From: Roseovarius nitratireducens
GTDB taxonomy: Bacteria; Pseudomonadota; Alphaproteobacteria; Rhodobacterales; Rhodobacteraceae
Length of the DNA: 64,000 nt
Direction of reading: 5' to 3'
Assembly (NCBI RefSeq): GCF_002925845.1
Contig: NZ_PDNI01000065.1
Coordinates: 186,001 to 250,000 of the forward strand
Part shown: positions 1-9,350 of the stretch, in pieces
Layout of the letters: every line of letters starts with the position of its first letter
Position numbering within the stretch: position 1 is the stretch's first letter
Notes under the pieces: model-generated
What the model was told of the DNA's origin: nothing
The model's input: only the letters and a program-made list of their open reading frames with translations
The model's database searches: none
Made by a program: the position numbers and the translations under genes

Positions 1-141
1 AGGGTTTTCCAAAACAGCGGAATACAGCTAGAGTGGGAAATCATGAGGGTCGGCGAACCGGCCCCGGGCGACAGCCCCGACAAAGAGCAGTCAGAACGAT
101 AACGCGGTCGCGCGAAGCGGCCCGGAAAATTGAGGCACTAG

Positions 142-1062
142 GTGGTTGGTTCGGGCAGAACAACCCCGATGGTTGCGGTGATGATGGGCGGCCCCTCGGC
201 AGAGCGCGAGGTGTCACTCTCCTCCGGGCGTGAATGCGCCGCAGCGCTTCGGGACGCAGGCTACCGGGTCGTTGAGATCGACGCCGGGCTCGATCTCTGC
301 GCACAACTTCAGGACATCTCTCCCGACGTGGTCTTCAACGCGCTGCACGGTCGCTGGGGCGAGGATGGTTGCGTTCAGGGCCTGTTGGAATGGCTGCGCA
401 TCCCCTACACCCATTCCGGCGTACTGTCCTCGGCACTCGCAATGGACAAGGAACGCACGAAATCCGCCTACCGCGCCGCCGGACTGCCAGTGGTGGCAAG
501 CCTGCTGGCCCCGCGCGAGGCGGTGCGCAAGCGCCATGTGATGGCCCCGCCCTACGTGGTCAAGCCCAACAACGAGGGCTCCTCGGTCGGCGTCTACCTC
601 GTGCAGGAGGCCGCGAACGGGCCACCGCAACTGTCGGACGAGATGCCAGAGACGGTCATGGTAGAGGCCTATGCCCCGGGTCGCGAACTCACCACCACCG
701 TGATGGGCGACCGCGCGCTCACGGTTACCGACATCCTCACCGACGGCTGGTATGATTACGATGCGAAGTACAAACCCGGCGGATCGCGCCACGTGGTCCC
801 CGCCGAGGTGCCGCAGGACATTTTCGACGCCTGCCTCGCCCACGCCCTGCGCGCCCACGAGGTGCTGGGCTGCCGCGGGCTGAGCCGAACCGATTTCCGC
901 TGGGACGAGGGGCGCGGGGCAGACGGGCTGGTGCTGCTCGAAACCAACACCCAGCCAGGGATGACGCCCACCTCGCTCAGCCCCGAACAGGCGGCGGCGG
1001 TCGGCATATCCTTTCCAGACCTCGTTCGCTGGATGGTGGAGGACGCGTCATGCGACCGGTGA
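142..1062 (+). CDS. ddl: D-alanine--D-alanine ligase
   Basis: Cytoplasmic ATP-grasp enzyme joining two D-alanines for the peptidoglycan stem peptide. The N-terminal signature [15 protein letters not shown] is visible near residues 15-29, the ATP-binding strand [14 protein letters not shown] is mid-protein, and the metal-binding end [14 protein letters not shown] is C-terminal. The 306 residues match the family. The start chosen is GTG at 142 because a GAGG Shine-Dalgarno lies 6 nt upstream; an ATG at 169 is the alternative. It overlaps ftsQ by 13 bp and begins the ddl-ftsQ-ftsA run typical of the division cluster. The 141 bases before it contain no supported gene, and murB, expected upstream, is outside the window. 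Confidence 0.95.
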   Translation: MVGSGRTTPMVAVMMGGPSAEREVSLSSGRECAAALRDAGYRVVEIDAGLDLCAQLQDISPDVVFNALHGRWGEDGCVQGLLEWLRIPYTHSGVLSSALAMDKERTKSAYRAAGLPVVASLLAPREAVRKRHVMAPPYVVKPNNEGSSVGVYLVQEAANGPPQLSDEMPETVMVEAYAPGRELTTTVMGDRALTVTDILTDGWYDYDAKYKPGGSRHVVPAEVPQDIFDACLAHALRAHEVLGCRGLSRTDFRWDEGRGADGLVLLETNTQPGMTPTSLSPEQAAAVGISFPDLVRWMVEDASCDR

Positions 1063-1943
1063 TCCCCCGCGCCGATCCCTCCCCCTCGCGGCTGCGCTAC
1101 CGGCTGGAGCGGATGCGTCTCACACCGGGCTACCGGCGGCTGACGCGGCTAGGCCTGCCACTGCTGGTCGTCGCGGGCGTTGCGGGCGGATATCTCTACG
1201 ATGCCGACCGGCGCGCGAATATCGCCGACCGCATCGCCGAGATCCGCCGCCAGATCGAAACGCGACCGGAATTCATGGTCCACCTGATCGAACTTGAGGG
1301 TGCCAGCGCCGGTGTGCAGGAGGATATTCATGAGATATTCCCGTATGACTTGCCCGCCAGCTCCTTCGATTTCGACATGGCCGCGCTCCGCGAGATGATC
1401 GAGGGGCTTCCGGCCGTCGCGCGTGCCGAGCTGCGTATCCGGCAGGGCGGCGTGCTGCGCGTCGCCGTGACCGAGCGCGTGCCGGTAACCCTATGGCGCA
1501 CGCGCCACGGATTCGAGGTACTCGACATCAGTGGCGCGGCCATCGCCACGGTCGAGGCGCGCACAACGCATGCCGACCTGCCGGTGCTGGCGGGAAGCGG
1601 TGCCGACCTCGCGGTGCCGCAGGCACTCGACATTCTCGCCTCGGCGACAGCGTTGAAACGCCCGCTGCGCGGCCTCGTGCGTATGGGCGAGCGGCGCTGG
1701 GACCTCGTGCTTGGCGACGGCAGGCGGGTGCGCCTGCCCGAGCGCGAACCAGTGCGCGCGGTCGAGCGGGTAATCGTGCTCGACCGGGCCAGCGACCTGC
1801 TGGAACGCGACCTTGTGAGCATCGACATGCGCCTCAGCACGCGACCCACGGTACGCATGAGCGAACATGCCACCGAGGAGTGGTGGCGCATCACGCGCGC
1901 GTCCGGCCTGCCAGCCATTTCGTCAGGGACAGAAACCAGATGA
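1050..1943 (+). CDS. ftsQ: cell division protein FtsQ
   Basis: Bitopic inner-membrane divisome protein that links early and late division proteins through its periplasmic POTRA domain. The 297-residue product has a basic cytoplasmic N-terminus, one membrane segment near residues 31-50 ([16 protein letters not shown]), a POTRA-like domain from about residue 75, and the FtsQ beta domain after it. Its start lies inside ddl and its stop overlaps the ftsA start as ATGA, so the three genes are translationally coupled. Identity rests on both fold features and position in the cluster. Confidence 0.93.
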   Translation: MRPVIPRADPSPSRLRYRLERMRLTPGYRRLTRLGLPLLVVAGVAGGYLYDADRRANIADRIAEIRRQIETRPEFMVHLIELEGASAGVQEDIHEIFPYDLPASSFDFDMAALREMIEGLPAVARAELRIRQGGVLRVAVTERVPVTLWRTRHGFEVLDISGAAIATVEARTTHADLPVLAGSGADLAVPQALDILASATALKRPLRGLVRMGERRWDLVLGDGRRVRLPEREPVRAVERVIVLDRASDLLERDLVSIDMRLSTRPTVRMSEHATEEWWRITRASGLPAISSGTETR

Positions 1944-3274
1944 TCGAACTTTACGAATCCCAGCGCGCGATGCGCGCGATGCGCAAGGCCGCGATCCAGC
2001 GCGGCGTGGTAGCGGTCCTGGATGTCGGCACATCCAAGATTTCCTGCCTGGTGTTGCGCTTCGACGGCACCGGGCGCTTTGCCGCGGCCGAGGAGGTCGG
2101 GCGCATGGCCGGGCAGGCGGGATTCCGCGTGATCGGTGCGGCGACGACGCGCTCACGCGGGGTGCGTCTGGGCGAGATCGAGGCGATGGCCGAGACCGAG
2201 CGCGCGATCCGCACCGCCGTGCAGGCAGCTCAGAAGATGGCGCAGATTCGCGTGGATCACGTCATCGCCTGTTTCTCTGGCGCGCGCCCGCGCAGCTACG
2301 GGCTCGCCGGCGAAGTCGACATCACCGGGCAGACCGTGACCGAAAACGACATCAGCCGCGTGCTCAGCGCGTGCGACGTGCCCGATATCGGCGAGGAACG
2401 CGAAGTGCTGCACGCCCAGCCGGTAAATTTCGCGCTCGACCACCGCTCCGGGCTGATCGACCCGCGCGGCCAGATCGGAAACTGGCTGGCTACCGATATG
2501 CACATGCTCACCGTGGACGGGGTGGCCGTCCAGAACCTCGCGCATTGCGTAAAGCGTTGCGACATGGAGCTCGCGGGCGTCGGCAGCTCGGCCTATGTCT
2601 CGGGGATCGCCGCGCTGGTCGAGGACGAGCAGGAGCTGGGTGCCGCCTGCATCGACCTGGGCGGCGGTAGCGCGGGGCTTTCGATCTTCATCAAGAAGCA
2701 CATGATCTACGCGGATTGCGTGCGCATCGGTGGTGACCACGTCACTAGCGACATCTCGATGGGTCTCCAGGTGCCGCAAGCCACCGCCGAGCGAATCAAG
2801 ACCTTCTATGGCGGGGTCGTCGCCACCGGCATGGATGACCGCGAGATGATCGAGACCGGCGGCGAGACCGGCGATTACGAGCACGACCGCCGCAAGGTCA
2901 GCCGCGCCGAACTGATCGGCATCATGCGCCCCCGCGTGGAGGAAATCCTCGAAGAGGTGCGCGCGCGGCTCGATGCGGCCGGCTTCGACCACCTGCCCAG
3001 CCAGCAAATCGTGCTCACCGGTGGCGGCAGCCAGATCCCCGGCCTCGACGGGCTCGCGAGCCGCATCCTCGGACAGCGCGTGCGCCTCGGGCGCCCCTTG
3101 CGCGTGCACGGTCTGCCGCAGGCCGCCACCGGCCCGGCCTTTGCCAGCGCCGTTGGCATGTGCCTGTTCGCGGCCAACCCACAGGACGAATGGTGGGATT
3201 TCGACATCCCCGTGGACCGCTACCCGGCACGCTCGCTGCGGCGGGCGGTCAAATGGTTCAAGGACAACTGGTGA
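1940..3274 (+). CDS. ftsA: cell division protein FtsA
   Basis: Actin-like ATPase that tethers FtsZ to the membrane and recruits later division proteins. The 444-residue product has the phosphate-1 actin motif VLDVGTSKISCLV near residues 26-38, the LGGGSAGLSIF phosphate-2 region mid-protein, and a basic C-terminal amphipathic tail (LRRAVKWFKDNW) that fits membrane anchoring. An open frame extends far upstream inside ftsQ, but the ATG at 1940 overlapping the ftsQ stop is the natural start. A 174-bp gap separates it from ftsZ, so ftsZ probably has its own promoter as well. Confidence 0.95.
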   Translation: MIELYESQRAMRAMRKAAIQRGVVAVLDVGTSKISCLVLRFDGTGRFAAAEEVGRMAGQAGFRVIGAATTRSRGVRLGEIEAMAETERAIRTAVQAAQKMAQIRVDHVIACFSGARPRSYGLAGEVDITGQTVTENDISRVLSACDVPDIGEEREVLHAQPVNFALDHRSGLIDPRGQIGNWLATDMHMLTVDGVAVQNLAHCVKRCDMELAGVGSSAYVSGIAALVEDEQELGAACIDLGGGSAGLSIFIKKHMIYADCVRIGGDHVTSDISMGLQVPQATAERIKTFYGGVVATGMDDREMIETGGETGDYEHDRRKVSRAELIGIMRPRVEEILEEVRARLDAAGFDHLPSQQIVLTGGGSQIPGLDGLASRILGQRVRLGRPLRVHGLPQAATGPAFASAVGMCLFAANPQDEWWDFDIPVDRYPARSLRRAVKWFKDNW

Positions 3275-3448
3275 CCGCAACATGTGGCGAAATGAGCGAA
3301 ATCCCGCGGAAACGCCCAGAAATCAGGGCATATTTGGTAGTTTCACGGTGTTTTTTTGGTGACGATTGACGCAACCATCGGTAAGAATGGGGACAATCAG
3401 GCGGAAAACGGCCTGCGCAGACAGGCCCAGAGACAGGCGGACAGAGCA

Positions 3449-5062
3449 ATGACACTCAACCTATCACTCCCCGGTCAGGACGACCTCAAGCCGCGGATCA
3501 CCGTGTTCGGTGTCGGAGGCGCTGGCGGTAACGCGGTCAACAACATGATCGAAAAGGCCCTCGACGGCGTTGATTTCGTCGTCGCCAATACCGACGCCCA
3601 GGCCCTCAGCCAGAGCCAGGCCGAGAGCCGTATCCAACTGGGCGTGAAGGTGACAGAGGGCCTCGGCGCGGGGGCCAAGGCGTCGATCGGCGCCGCCGCC
3701 GCAGAGGAATCGATCGAGCAGATCGTCGATCACCTCGCGGGTTCGCATATGTGCTTCATCACCGCGGGAATGGGCGGCGGAACGGGCACCGGCGCCGCGC
3801 CGATCATCGCGCAGGCCGCGCGCGAGCTTGGCGTGCTGACCGTAGGCGTCGTCACGAAACCGTTCCAGTTCGAGGGCGGCAAGCGCATGAAGCAGGCCGA
3901 GGCCGGTGTCGAGGCACTGCAGAAGATGGTGGATACGCTCATCATCATCCCCAACCAGAACCTGTTTCGTCTTGCCAACGACAAGACCACCTTCACCGAG
4001 GCCTTCAGCATGGCCGACGACGTCCTCTACCAAGGTGTCAAGGGCGTCACCGACCTGATGGTGCGCCCCGGTCTCATCAACCTCGATTTCGCCGATGTGC
4101 GCGCGGTGATGGACGAGATGGGCAAGGCGATGATGGGTACCGGCGAGGCCGACGGCGAAACCCGCGCCGTGCAGGCCGCCGAGAAGGCAATCGCCAACCC
4201 GCTTCTCGACGAAATCAGCCTCAGGGGCGCGCGCGGCGTGCTTATCAACATCACCGGCGGCCACGACCTGACGCTGTTCGAGCTTGACGAGGCCGCCAAC
4301 CGCATCCGCGAGGAGGTGGACCCCGACGCCAACATCATCGTCGGCTCGACGCTCGACATCGAGATGGAGGGCCGGATGCGCGTGAGCGTCGTTGCCACCG
4401 GCATCGACGCCAGTGAAAACTCTGCCGACGTGCCCGTACCGCGCCGCTCTCTGGCAGAGCCCCTCCGGCAGCCCGAGGCCATCGAGGCCGACCTTCACGC
4501 CGAGCATGGCGGGGCCACCCCCGCCGTGGCCGAAGAACCCTCGCTCTTCGACCGCACCGAGGAACCACGGGCCGAGCCTGCCCAACCCGATACTTTCGTT
4601 GCGCAGGGCGCCGATGACGATCTCCCTCCACCCGCCTACCAGCCCCGCGCCGAAGAAGCCGTGGCATCAGGCCAGACCGACATGGAGATCGAGGAAGAGC
4701 TCGACGCCTTCCTCGCGCCACGCGCGCCCGCGCCCGGCACCCCCTCCCCTGAGGCGATGCAGCGGCTCCAGGTGGCGGTGAGCAAGGTCCCCTCGCAGGC
4801 GGCAGCGCGCCAGCAACAACCAGCCGCGTCCGAGCAGGCCCCCGCCCCGTCCGGGGACGGGGCCGCGCCGGACGATAAGCCGCGGTTCGGGATCAATTCG
4901 CTCATCAACCGGATGACCGGGCATGGCGGACAAGAGGCCCCGCGCCCCGCGCGCCAGCAGCCCCCAATGCAGGCCGCGCGCTCCGCGCAGCCCGCCCCCC
5001 GCGAGCAGGAAGAGGAGGATCAGATCGAGATCCCGGCCTTCCTGCGGCGTCAGGCAAACTGA
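3449..5062 (+). CDS. ftsZ: cell division protein FtsZ
   Basis: Tubulin-like GTPase forming the cytokinetic ring. The tubulin signature GGGTGTGA lies at residues 109-116, preceded by NTDAQAL near 48-53. A conserved GTPase core of about 320 residues is followed by a long proline, alanine and glutamine-rich linker typical of alphaproteobacteria. The C-terminal conserved peptide [12 protein letters not shown] binds FtsA. The product is 537 residues. The ATG at 3449 matches the usual N-terminus; the frame stays open from 3356 but that extension is not FtsZ-like. A strong intrinsic terminator follows 26 bp after the stop. Confidence 0.97.
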   Translation: MTLNLSLPGQDDLKPRITVFGVGGAGGNAVNNMIEKALDGVDFVVANTDAQALSQSQAESRIQLGVKVTEGLGAGAKASIGAAAAEESIEQIVDHLAGSHMCFITAGMGGGTGTGAAPIIAQAARELGVLTVGVVTKPFQFEGGKRMKQAEAGVEALQKMVDTLIIIPNQNLFRLANDKTTFTEAFSMADDVLYQGVKGVTDLMVRPGLINLDFADVRAVMDEMGKAMMGTGEADGETRAVQAAEKAIANPLLDEISLRGARGVLINITGGHDLTLFELDEAANRIREEVDPDANIIVGSTLDIEMEGRMRVSVVATGIDASENSADVPVPRRSLAEPLRQPEAIEADLHAEHGGATPAVAEEPSLFDRTEEPRAEPAQPDTFVAQGADDDLPPPAYQPRAEEAVASGQTDMEIEEELDAFLAPRAPAPGTPSPEAMQRLQVAVSKVPSQAAARQQQPAASEQAPAPSGDGAAPDDKPRFGINSLINRMTGHGGQEAPRPARQQPPMQAARSAQPAPREQEEEDQIEIPAFLRRQAN

Positions 5063-5088
5063 AAGAAGGCGCATCACCGCCCGATCTG

Positions 5089-5111
5089 GCCGCCCTTCGG
5101 GGCGGCTTTTT
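5089..5111 (+). terminator. intrinsic terminator of the ftsZ transcript
   Basis: A perfect 7-bp stem (GCCGCCC/GGGCGGC) closed by a TTCG tetraloop is followed directly by five T residues. This is a textbook Rho-independent terminator 26 bp after the ftsZ stop, and it separates ftsZ from lpxC. Confidence 0.92.
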
Positions 5112-5328
5112 CGTTTCAATAGCAACACCTGGGCGGCATAGGCAGAATCCCGCCCACGCCACGCGCCACGATGTTTCAATCGGTTGCAAAGATTGAGTTG
5201 AGGCTGTTCCTTGCAGCCTTTAGACACGTCTCAGTTAAAATTTCATGACCATATGCTCGCGTCATGGGCGGCCCACAGCGGCACGCCACGCTGCAGTGAG
5301 CCATCTGGTCGAATGATCGGAACAGAGC

Positions 5329-6249
5329 GTGCAAAGAACGATCAGACAGGCGGTTAGTTTCGACGGTGTTGGCCTGCATTCGGGCAGGCCCGCGCGTCTC
5401 GTGCTGCGACCGGCGCCCGCTGGGGCCGGCATCGTCTTTCACCGCACGGATCTGGACGAAACCACCCCACCAATTCCCGCACTGTGGGACCGGGTGGTGC
5501 AATCGCCGCTCTGCACGCGGCTGGTGGGCGCGGGCGATGCGTCTGTCTCGACCGTCGAACATGTGATGGCAGCGCTGGTCGGGTGCGGCGTCCACAACGC
5601 CACGCTGGAGATCGACGGTCCGGAAGTTCCGATCCTCGATGGAAGCGCCGTGCCGTTCGTCACCAAGATACTCGCCGCGGGCCTCACACCGCAGGCCGCT
5701 CCGGTGCGCGCCATCCGCGTCCTGCGCCCCGTCGAGGTTGCAAATGGCGCAGCACGCGCGCGGCTCTCGCCCGACGTTACGCTGCGCATCGAGTTCACCA
5801 TCGAGTTCGAGGACGCGGCCATCGGCGTACAGACCAAGAGCCTCAACATGTCCAATGGCAGCTTCGTGCGCGAGCTTTCGAATTCGCGCACCTTCTGCCG
5901 CAAGGCCGATGTCGAGACCATGCGCGCCAACGGCCTCGCGCTCGGTGGCACGATGGAAAACGCCGTCGTCGTAGACGGCGACGAGGTGCTCAGCCCCGGC
6001 GGGCTGCGCCACGCCGACGAAGCGGTGCGTCACAAGATGCTCGACGCGGTCGGCGATTTGGGGCTCGCAGGGCTTCCGATCCTCGGCTTCTACCAGGGGA
6101 TGCGTGCGGGCCATGCGCTCACCAACGACCTGCTGCACGCGCTGTTTTCCGATCAGGCCAACTATCGGATCGTCACCTGTGACGCGGCCACGGCAGCGCG
6201 CCTGCCCGGCGCCGGCGTGCATATCGGCGAGATTCCCCGCGTCGCCTGA
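5329..6249 (+). CDS. lpxC: UDP-3-O-acyl-N-acetylglucosamine deacetylase
   Basis: Zinc amidase performing the committed step of lipid A synthesis. The zinc ligands are visible as the His of STVEHVMAAL (about residue 79) and the His and Asp of VRHKMLDAVGDLGLAG (about residues 234-242). The general-base His lies in GHALTNDLLHALF. At 306 residues it is full length. The start is GTG at 5329 with a GGA-rich element upstream. The roughly 215 bases between the ftsZ terminator and this start probably hold its promoter; no other gene is seen there. Its position after ftsZ is typical of alphaproteobacteria. Confidence 0.95.
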   Translation: MQRTIRQAVSFDGVGLHSGRPARLVLRPAPAGAGIVFHRTDLDETTPPIPALWDRVVQSPLCTRLVGAGDASVSTVEHVMAALVGCGVHNATLEIDGPEVPILDGSAVPFVTKILAAGLTPQAAPVRAIRVLRPVEVANGAARARLSPDVTLRIEFTIEFEDAAIGVQTKSLNMSNGSFVRELSNSRTFCRKADVETMRANGLALGGTMENAVVVDGDEVLSPGGLRHADEAVRHKMLDAVGDLGLAGLPILGFYQGMRAGHALTNDLLHALFSDQANYRIVTCDAATAARLPGAGVHIGEIPRVA

Positions 6250-6359
6250 CACGCGATCGCGTTCCCCGCGCCAAACCCGTTTTGCACCGCAGATTTATGT
6301 GCTAGAGCGAGACCGTGGCGGTGGGAACGCCTTTGCGAAACACGACGGGAAGAATGTGC

Positions 6360-7208
6360 ATGACAATCGGCAAGGGTCCGGCGCAGATCGCGGGGGCGGC
6401 TCTCGTGGTTCTGTTTCTCGCAGGCTGCGATGGCGGTGAGAGCGTGGAGCGCGGCAATCTCAACTACGAGAATTTCACCGCGCAACAGATATTCGAACGC
6501 GGCGAGTACGATCTTTCACGAAACAAGCCCAAGCTCGCCGCCCAGAGCTTCGCCGAGGTCGAGCGGCTCTATCCCTATTCCGGGTTCGCCAAGCGCGCCG
6601 TCATCATGCAGGCCTTTTCCCATCACCGCGACCGCAATTACGAGGAAAGCCGCGCCTCCGCGCAGCGCTATCTCGATTTCTATCCCGCCGACGAGGACGC
6701 CGCCTATGCCCAGTATCTGCTGGCACTGAGCTATTACGATCAAATCGACGAGGTTGGCCGCGACCAACAGCTCACCTTCGAGGCCCTTCAGGCGCTGCGC
6801 GAGGTGATCGAGCGCTACCCCGAAAGCGAGTATGCTACGTCCGCACGCCTCAAGTTCGATCTCGCCTACGATCATCTCGCTTCCAAGGAAATGGAAGTCG
6901 GGCGCTACTATCTCAAGCGCGACAACTTCGCCGCCGCGGCCAACCGCTTTCGCGTGGTGGTCGAGGATTTCCAAACCACGACCCACACCGCCGAGGCACT
7001 GCACCGGCTGGTCGAGGCCTACCTCTCGCTCGGGCTCGTGGACGAGGCGCGCACCGCCGGCGCGATCCTTGGCCACAATTTCCGCGGCACCGAGTGGTAC
7101 GAGCAGAGTTACTCGCTCCTGACCGGCCAGGGTCACACGCTCGAGGCCGCAGGTGACGGCTGGTTGCAGGAAATCTACCGCCAGACCGTGCTCGGTCGGT
7201 GGCTCTAG
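6360..7208 (+). CDS. bamD: outer membrane assembly lipoprotein BamD (ComL)
   Basis: Essential lipoprotein partner of BamA in the beta-barrel assembly complex. The 282-residue product starts with a lipoprotein signal ending in the lipobox LAGC, giving lipidated Cys23, followed by TPR-type helical repeats (FERGEYDLSRNKPKLAAQSF and later YPESEYATSARLKFDLAYDH). The ATG at 6360 is chosen because a GGGAAG element sits 7-8 nt upstream and the signal peptide then has normal length; GTG 6315 and ATG 6354 are in frame too. It lies between lpxC and recN, a common alphaproteobacterial order. Confidence 0.93.
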   Translation: MTIGKGPAQIAGAALVVLFLAGCDGGESVERGNLNYENFTAQQIFERGEYDLSRNKPKLAAQSFAEVERLYPYSGFAKRAVIMQAFSHHRDRNYEESRASAQRYLDFYPADEDAAYAQYLLALSYYDQIDEVGRDQQLTFEALQALREVIERYPESEYATSARLKFDLAYDHLASKEMEVGRYYLKRDNFAAAANRFRVVVEDFQTTTHTAEALHRLVEAYLSLGLVDEARTAGAILGHNFRGTEWYEQSYSLLTGQGHTLEAAGDGWLQEIYRQTVLGRWL

Positions 7209-7247
7209 GGGGCGGCGGGGTGTACCCCTGCCCCACGGAATGACCGG

Positions 7248-8897
7248 ATGCTGGCCACGCTCGAAATCCGCGACATGCTCATCATCGACCGGCTGGAGCT
7301 CGGGTTCCGGCCGGGGCTGAACGTGCTCACCGGCGAGACCGGGGCCGGCAAGTCCATCCTGCTCGACTGCCTCGGATTCGTGCTGGGCTGGCGCGGGCGC
7401 GCCGATCTGGTGCGCGGAGGGGCCGAACGCGGCGAGGTCGTGGCGGTGTTCGAGCTCGGCGCCGATCACCCGGCCCGCGTGGTTCTGGCCGAGGCCGGGC
7501 TGCCCGAGGAGGACGACCTTATCCTGCGCCGCGTCAACGCACAGGACGGGCGCAAGACCGCCTGGGTCAACGATCGCCGCGTCTCGGGCGAGGTGCTGCG
7601 ACGGCTCTCGGCGACGCTCGTGGAACTGCATGGCCAGCACGATGATCGCGGCCTGCTCGACCCGCGCGGCCATCGCGACATGCTCGACGCCTTCGGCGGG
7701 CTGGACGCGCAGCGCAACTCCGTCAGGACGGCGTGGCGCGAGCGCGCCGCCGCGCAAAAGGCGCTTGACGAGGCCGAGGCGGCTCTCGCCTCCATGCGCG
7801 CCGAAGAGGATTTCCTGCGCCATTCGGTGGCCGAACTTGATACGCTCGACCCGCAGCCCGGCGAAGAGGCGACGCTCGATACACGCCGCCGCCTGATGCA
7901 AGGGGCCGAGCGCATCCGCGAGGATATCGCCCGCGCCGCGCATGTGCTTGGCCTCGACGGGGCCGAGGGGGCAGCGGGCGATGCGCTGCGCTGGCTCGAA
8001 GGCGTCTCCGACAAGGCCGAGGGGCGGCTCGATGGCGCACTCGCCGCGCTCTCGCGTGCATTGGTCGAACTCGACGAGGCCGGGCGCGAGACACAGGCCG
8101 CGCTCGAGGCGCTCGACTTCGACCCGCTCGACCTCGAACGCTGCGAGGAACGCCTCTTTGCCATTCGCGGGCTGGCGCGCAAGCACGACGTTCTGCCCGA
8201 TGACCTTGCTGCTTTCGCCGACACCCTGCGCACGCAACTGGCTGCGCTCGACGCAGGCGACAGCGATCTGGCGGCCCGCCGCGCAGACCGGGACGCCGCC
8301 GCACAGCGCTATGACCACGAGGCAGTGGCACTGAGCCACGCCCGCCGCGAGGCCGCCGCTCGACTTGACGCCGCCGTGATGGCCGAGCTTGCACCGCTCA
8401 GGATGGAACGCGCCATTTTCACGACCGAAATCGCCCCTGCCGATCCCGGTCCCTCGGGCCACGACGCCGTGAGCTTTACCGTGGCGACCAATCCCGGCGC
8501 GCCTTCCGGACCATTAAGCCGGATCGCCTCGGGGGGCGAGTTGAGCCGCTTTCTGCTTGCGCTCAAGCTGTGCCTGTCCGCCCCCGATGCGGGTCTGACC
8601 ATGATCTTCGACGAAATCGACCGCGGCGTTGGCGGCGCCACGGCGGACGCGGTCGGGCGGCGTCTGGAACGGTTGGCGACAGACGGGCAGGTACTGGTTG
8701 TCACCCATTCGCCGCAGGTTGCGGCGCGCGGGGCGCATCACTGGCGGGTAGAGAAACGGGTGGAGGACGAGATGACACTCTCGACCGTGCGCACCCTCGA
8801 CGGGGCCAACCGCGTGGACGAAATCGCTCGCATGCTCTCGGGCGAGCATGTCACCCAAGAGGCCCGCGCCGCCGCCGAGGCGCTGATGGCGGGTTAA
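7248..8897 (+). CDS. recN: DNA repair protein RecN
   Basis: SMC-like ATPase acting in double-strand break repair. It has Walker A GETGAGKS near residues 28-35, the LHGQHD motif near residue 127, a central alpha-helical coiled-coil region rich in Ala, Glu and Arg, and a C-terminal ATPase half with the signature SGGELSRFLLALK and Walker B MIFDEIDRGVGG. The 549 residues are full length for the family. It follows bamD by 39 bp on the same strand and converges on the NDUFS4-like gene downstream. Confidence 0.95.
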   Translation: MLATLEIRDMLIIDRLELGFRPGLNVLTGETGAGKSILLDCLGFVLGWRGRADLVRGGAERGEVVAVFELGADHPARVVLAEAGLPEEDDLILRRVNAQDGRKTAWVNDRRVSGEVLRRLSATLVELHGQHDDRGLLDPRGHRDMLDAFGGLDAQRNSVRTAWRERAAAQKALDEAEAALASMRAEEDFLRHSVAELDTLDPQPGEEATLDTRRRLMQGAERIREDIARAAHVLGLDGAEGAAGDALRWLEGVSDKAEGRLDGALAALSRALVELDEAGRETQAALEALDFDPLDLERCEERLFAIRGLARKHDVLPDDLAAFADTLRTQLAALDAGDSDLAARRADRDAAAQRYDHEAVALSHARREAAARLDAAVMAELAPLRMERAIFTTEIAPADPGPSGHDAVSFTVATNPGAPSGPLSRIASGGELSRFLLALKLCLSAPDAGLTMIFDEIDRGVGGATADAVGRRLERLATDGQVLVVTHSPQVAARGAHHWRVEKRVEDEMTLSTVRTLDGANRVDEIARMLSGEHVTQEARAAAEALMAG

Positions 8898-8965
8898 GTG
8901 ACGGGCCGTGATGTACCGGCACGTCCCGCATAGTCCGGAAGGCGCCCGGAACCGGCGGACGACGC

Positions 8966-9277
8966 TTAGTGCGTCCAGACCTGCCGCCGCTTGGTCGAGA
9001 AGTTCTCTGCATAGCCGCCGGGGCGGATGTTGGGCTTGCGCTTGTGCGGATCCTGCACCACAGCGTCGATGCCGTGTTCCCGGGCGTACTGAAGCGCCGC
9101 CTCTTTCGTGTCAAAGCGTAGCCGCACCTGCGCCTGCGTGTCGGCATTCGAGGTCCACCCCATCAGCGGGTCAATCTCCCGCGCCGACTCGGACACGAAT
9201 TCCAGCACCCATTTCTGCGTGTTGGCCACGCCCGATTGCGTGGCGGTCCGGGCGGGTTTGTAGATGCGTGCGCGCAT
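8966..9277 (-). CDS. ETC complex I subunit conserved region protein (NDUFS4-like)
   Basis: Small protein (103 residues) homologous to the accessory 18-kDa subunit NDUFS4 of mitochondrial complex I, conserved in alphaproteobacteria. The hallmark segments are visible: the N-terminal [13 protein letters not shown], the central [19 protein letters not shown], and the C-terminal [15 protein letters not shown]. It is presumably a peripheral NADH dehydrogenase subunit. It stands apart from any nuo operon, converges with recN and is followed on the same strand by the ABC exporter gene. Confidence 0.9.
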   Translation of the reverse strand: MRARIYKPARTATQSGVANTQKWVLEFVSESAREIDPLMGWTSNADTQAQVRLRFDTKEAALQYAREHGIDAVVQDPHKRKPNIRPGGYAENFSTKRRQVWTH

Positions 9278-9350
9278 GGGCGTCTCCGATCTGAAGTCTT
9301 AGATGTTATCCCAGATTGCGGGGCCTTGGGCAAGGGACCGTTCGCCGCGC

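Noticed and set aside
5112-5328. A possible small gene between ftsZ and lpxC
   Set aside because: No frame with a start, ribosome site and sensible composition was found; the interval is better read as the lpxC promoter region.
6516-8462. A 648-residue open frame opposite bamD and recN
   Set aside because: Antisense shadow; recN and bamD on the plus strand have full family motifs.
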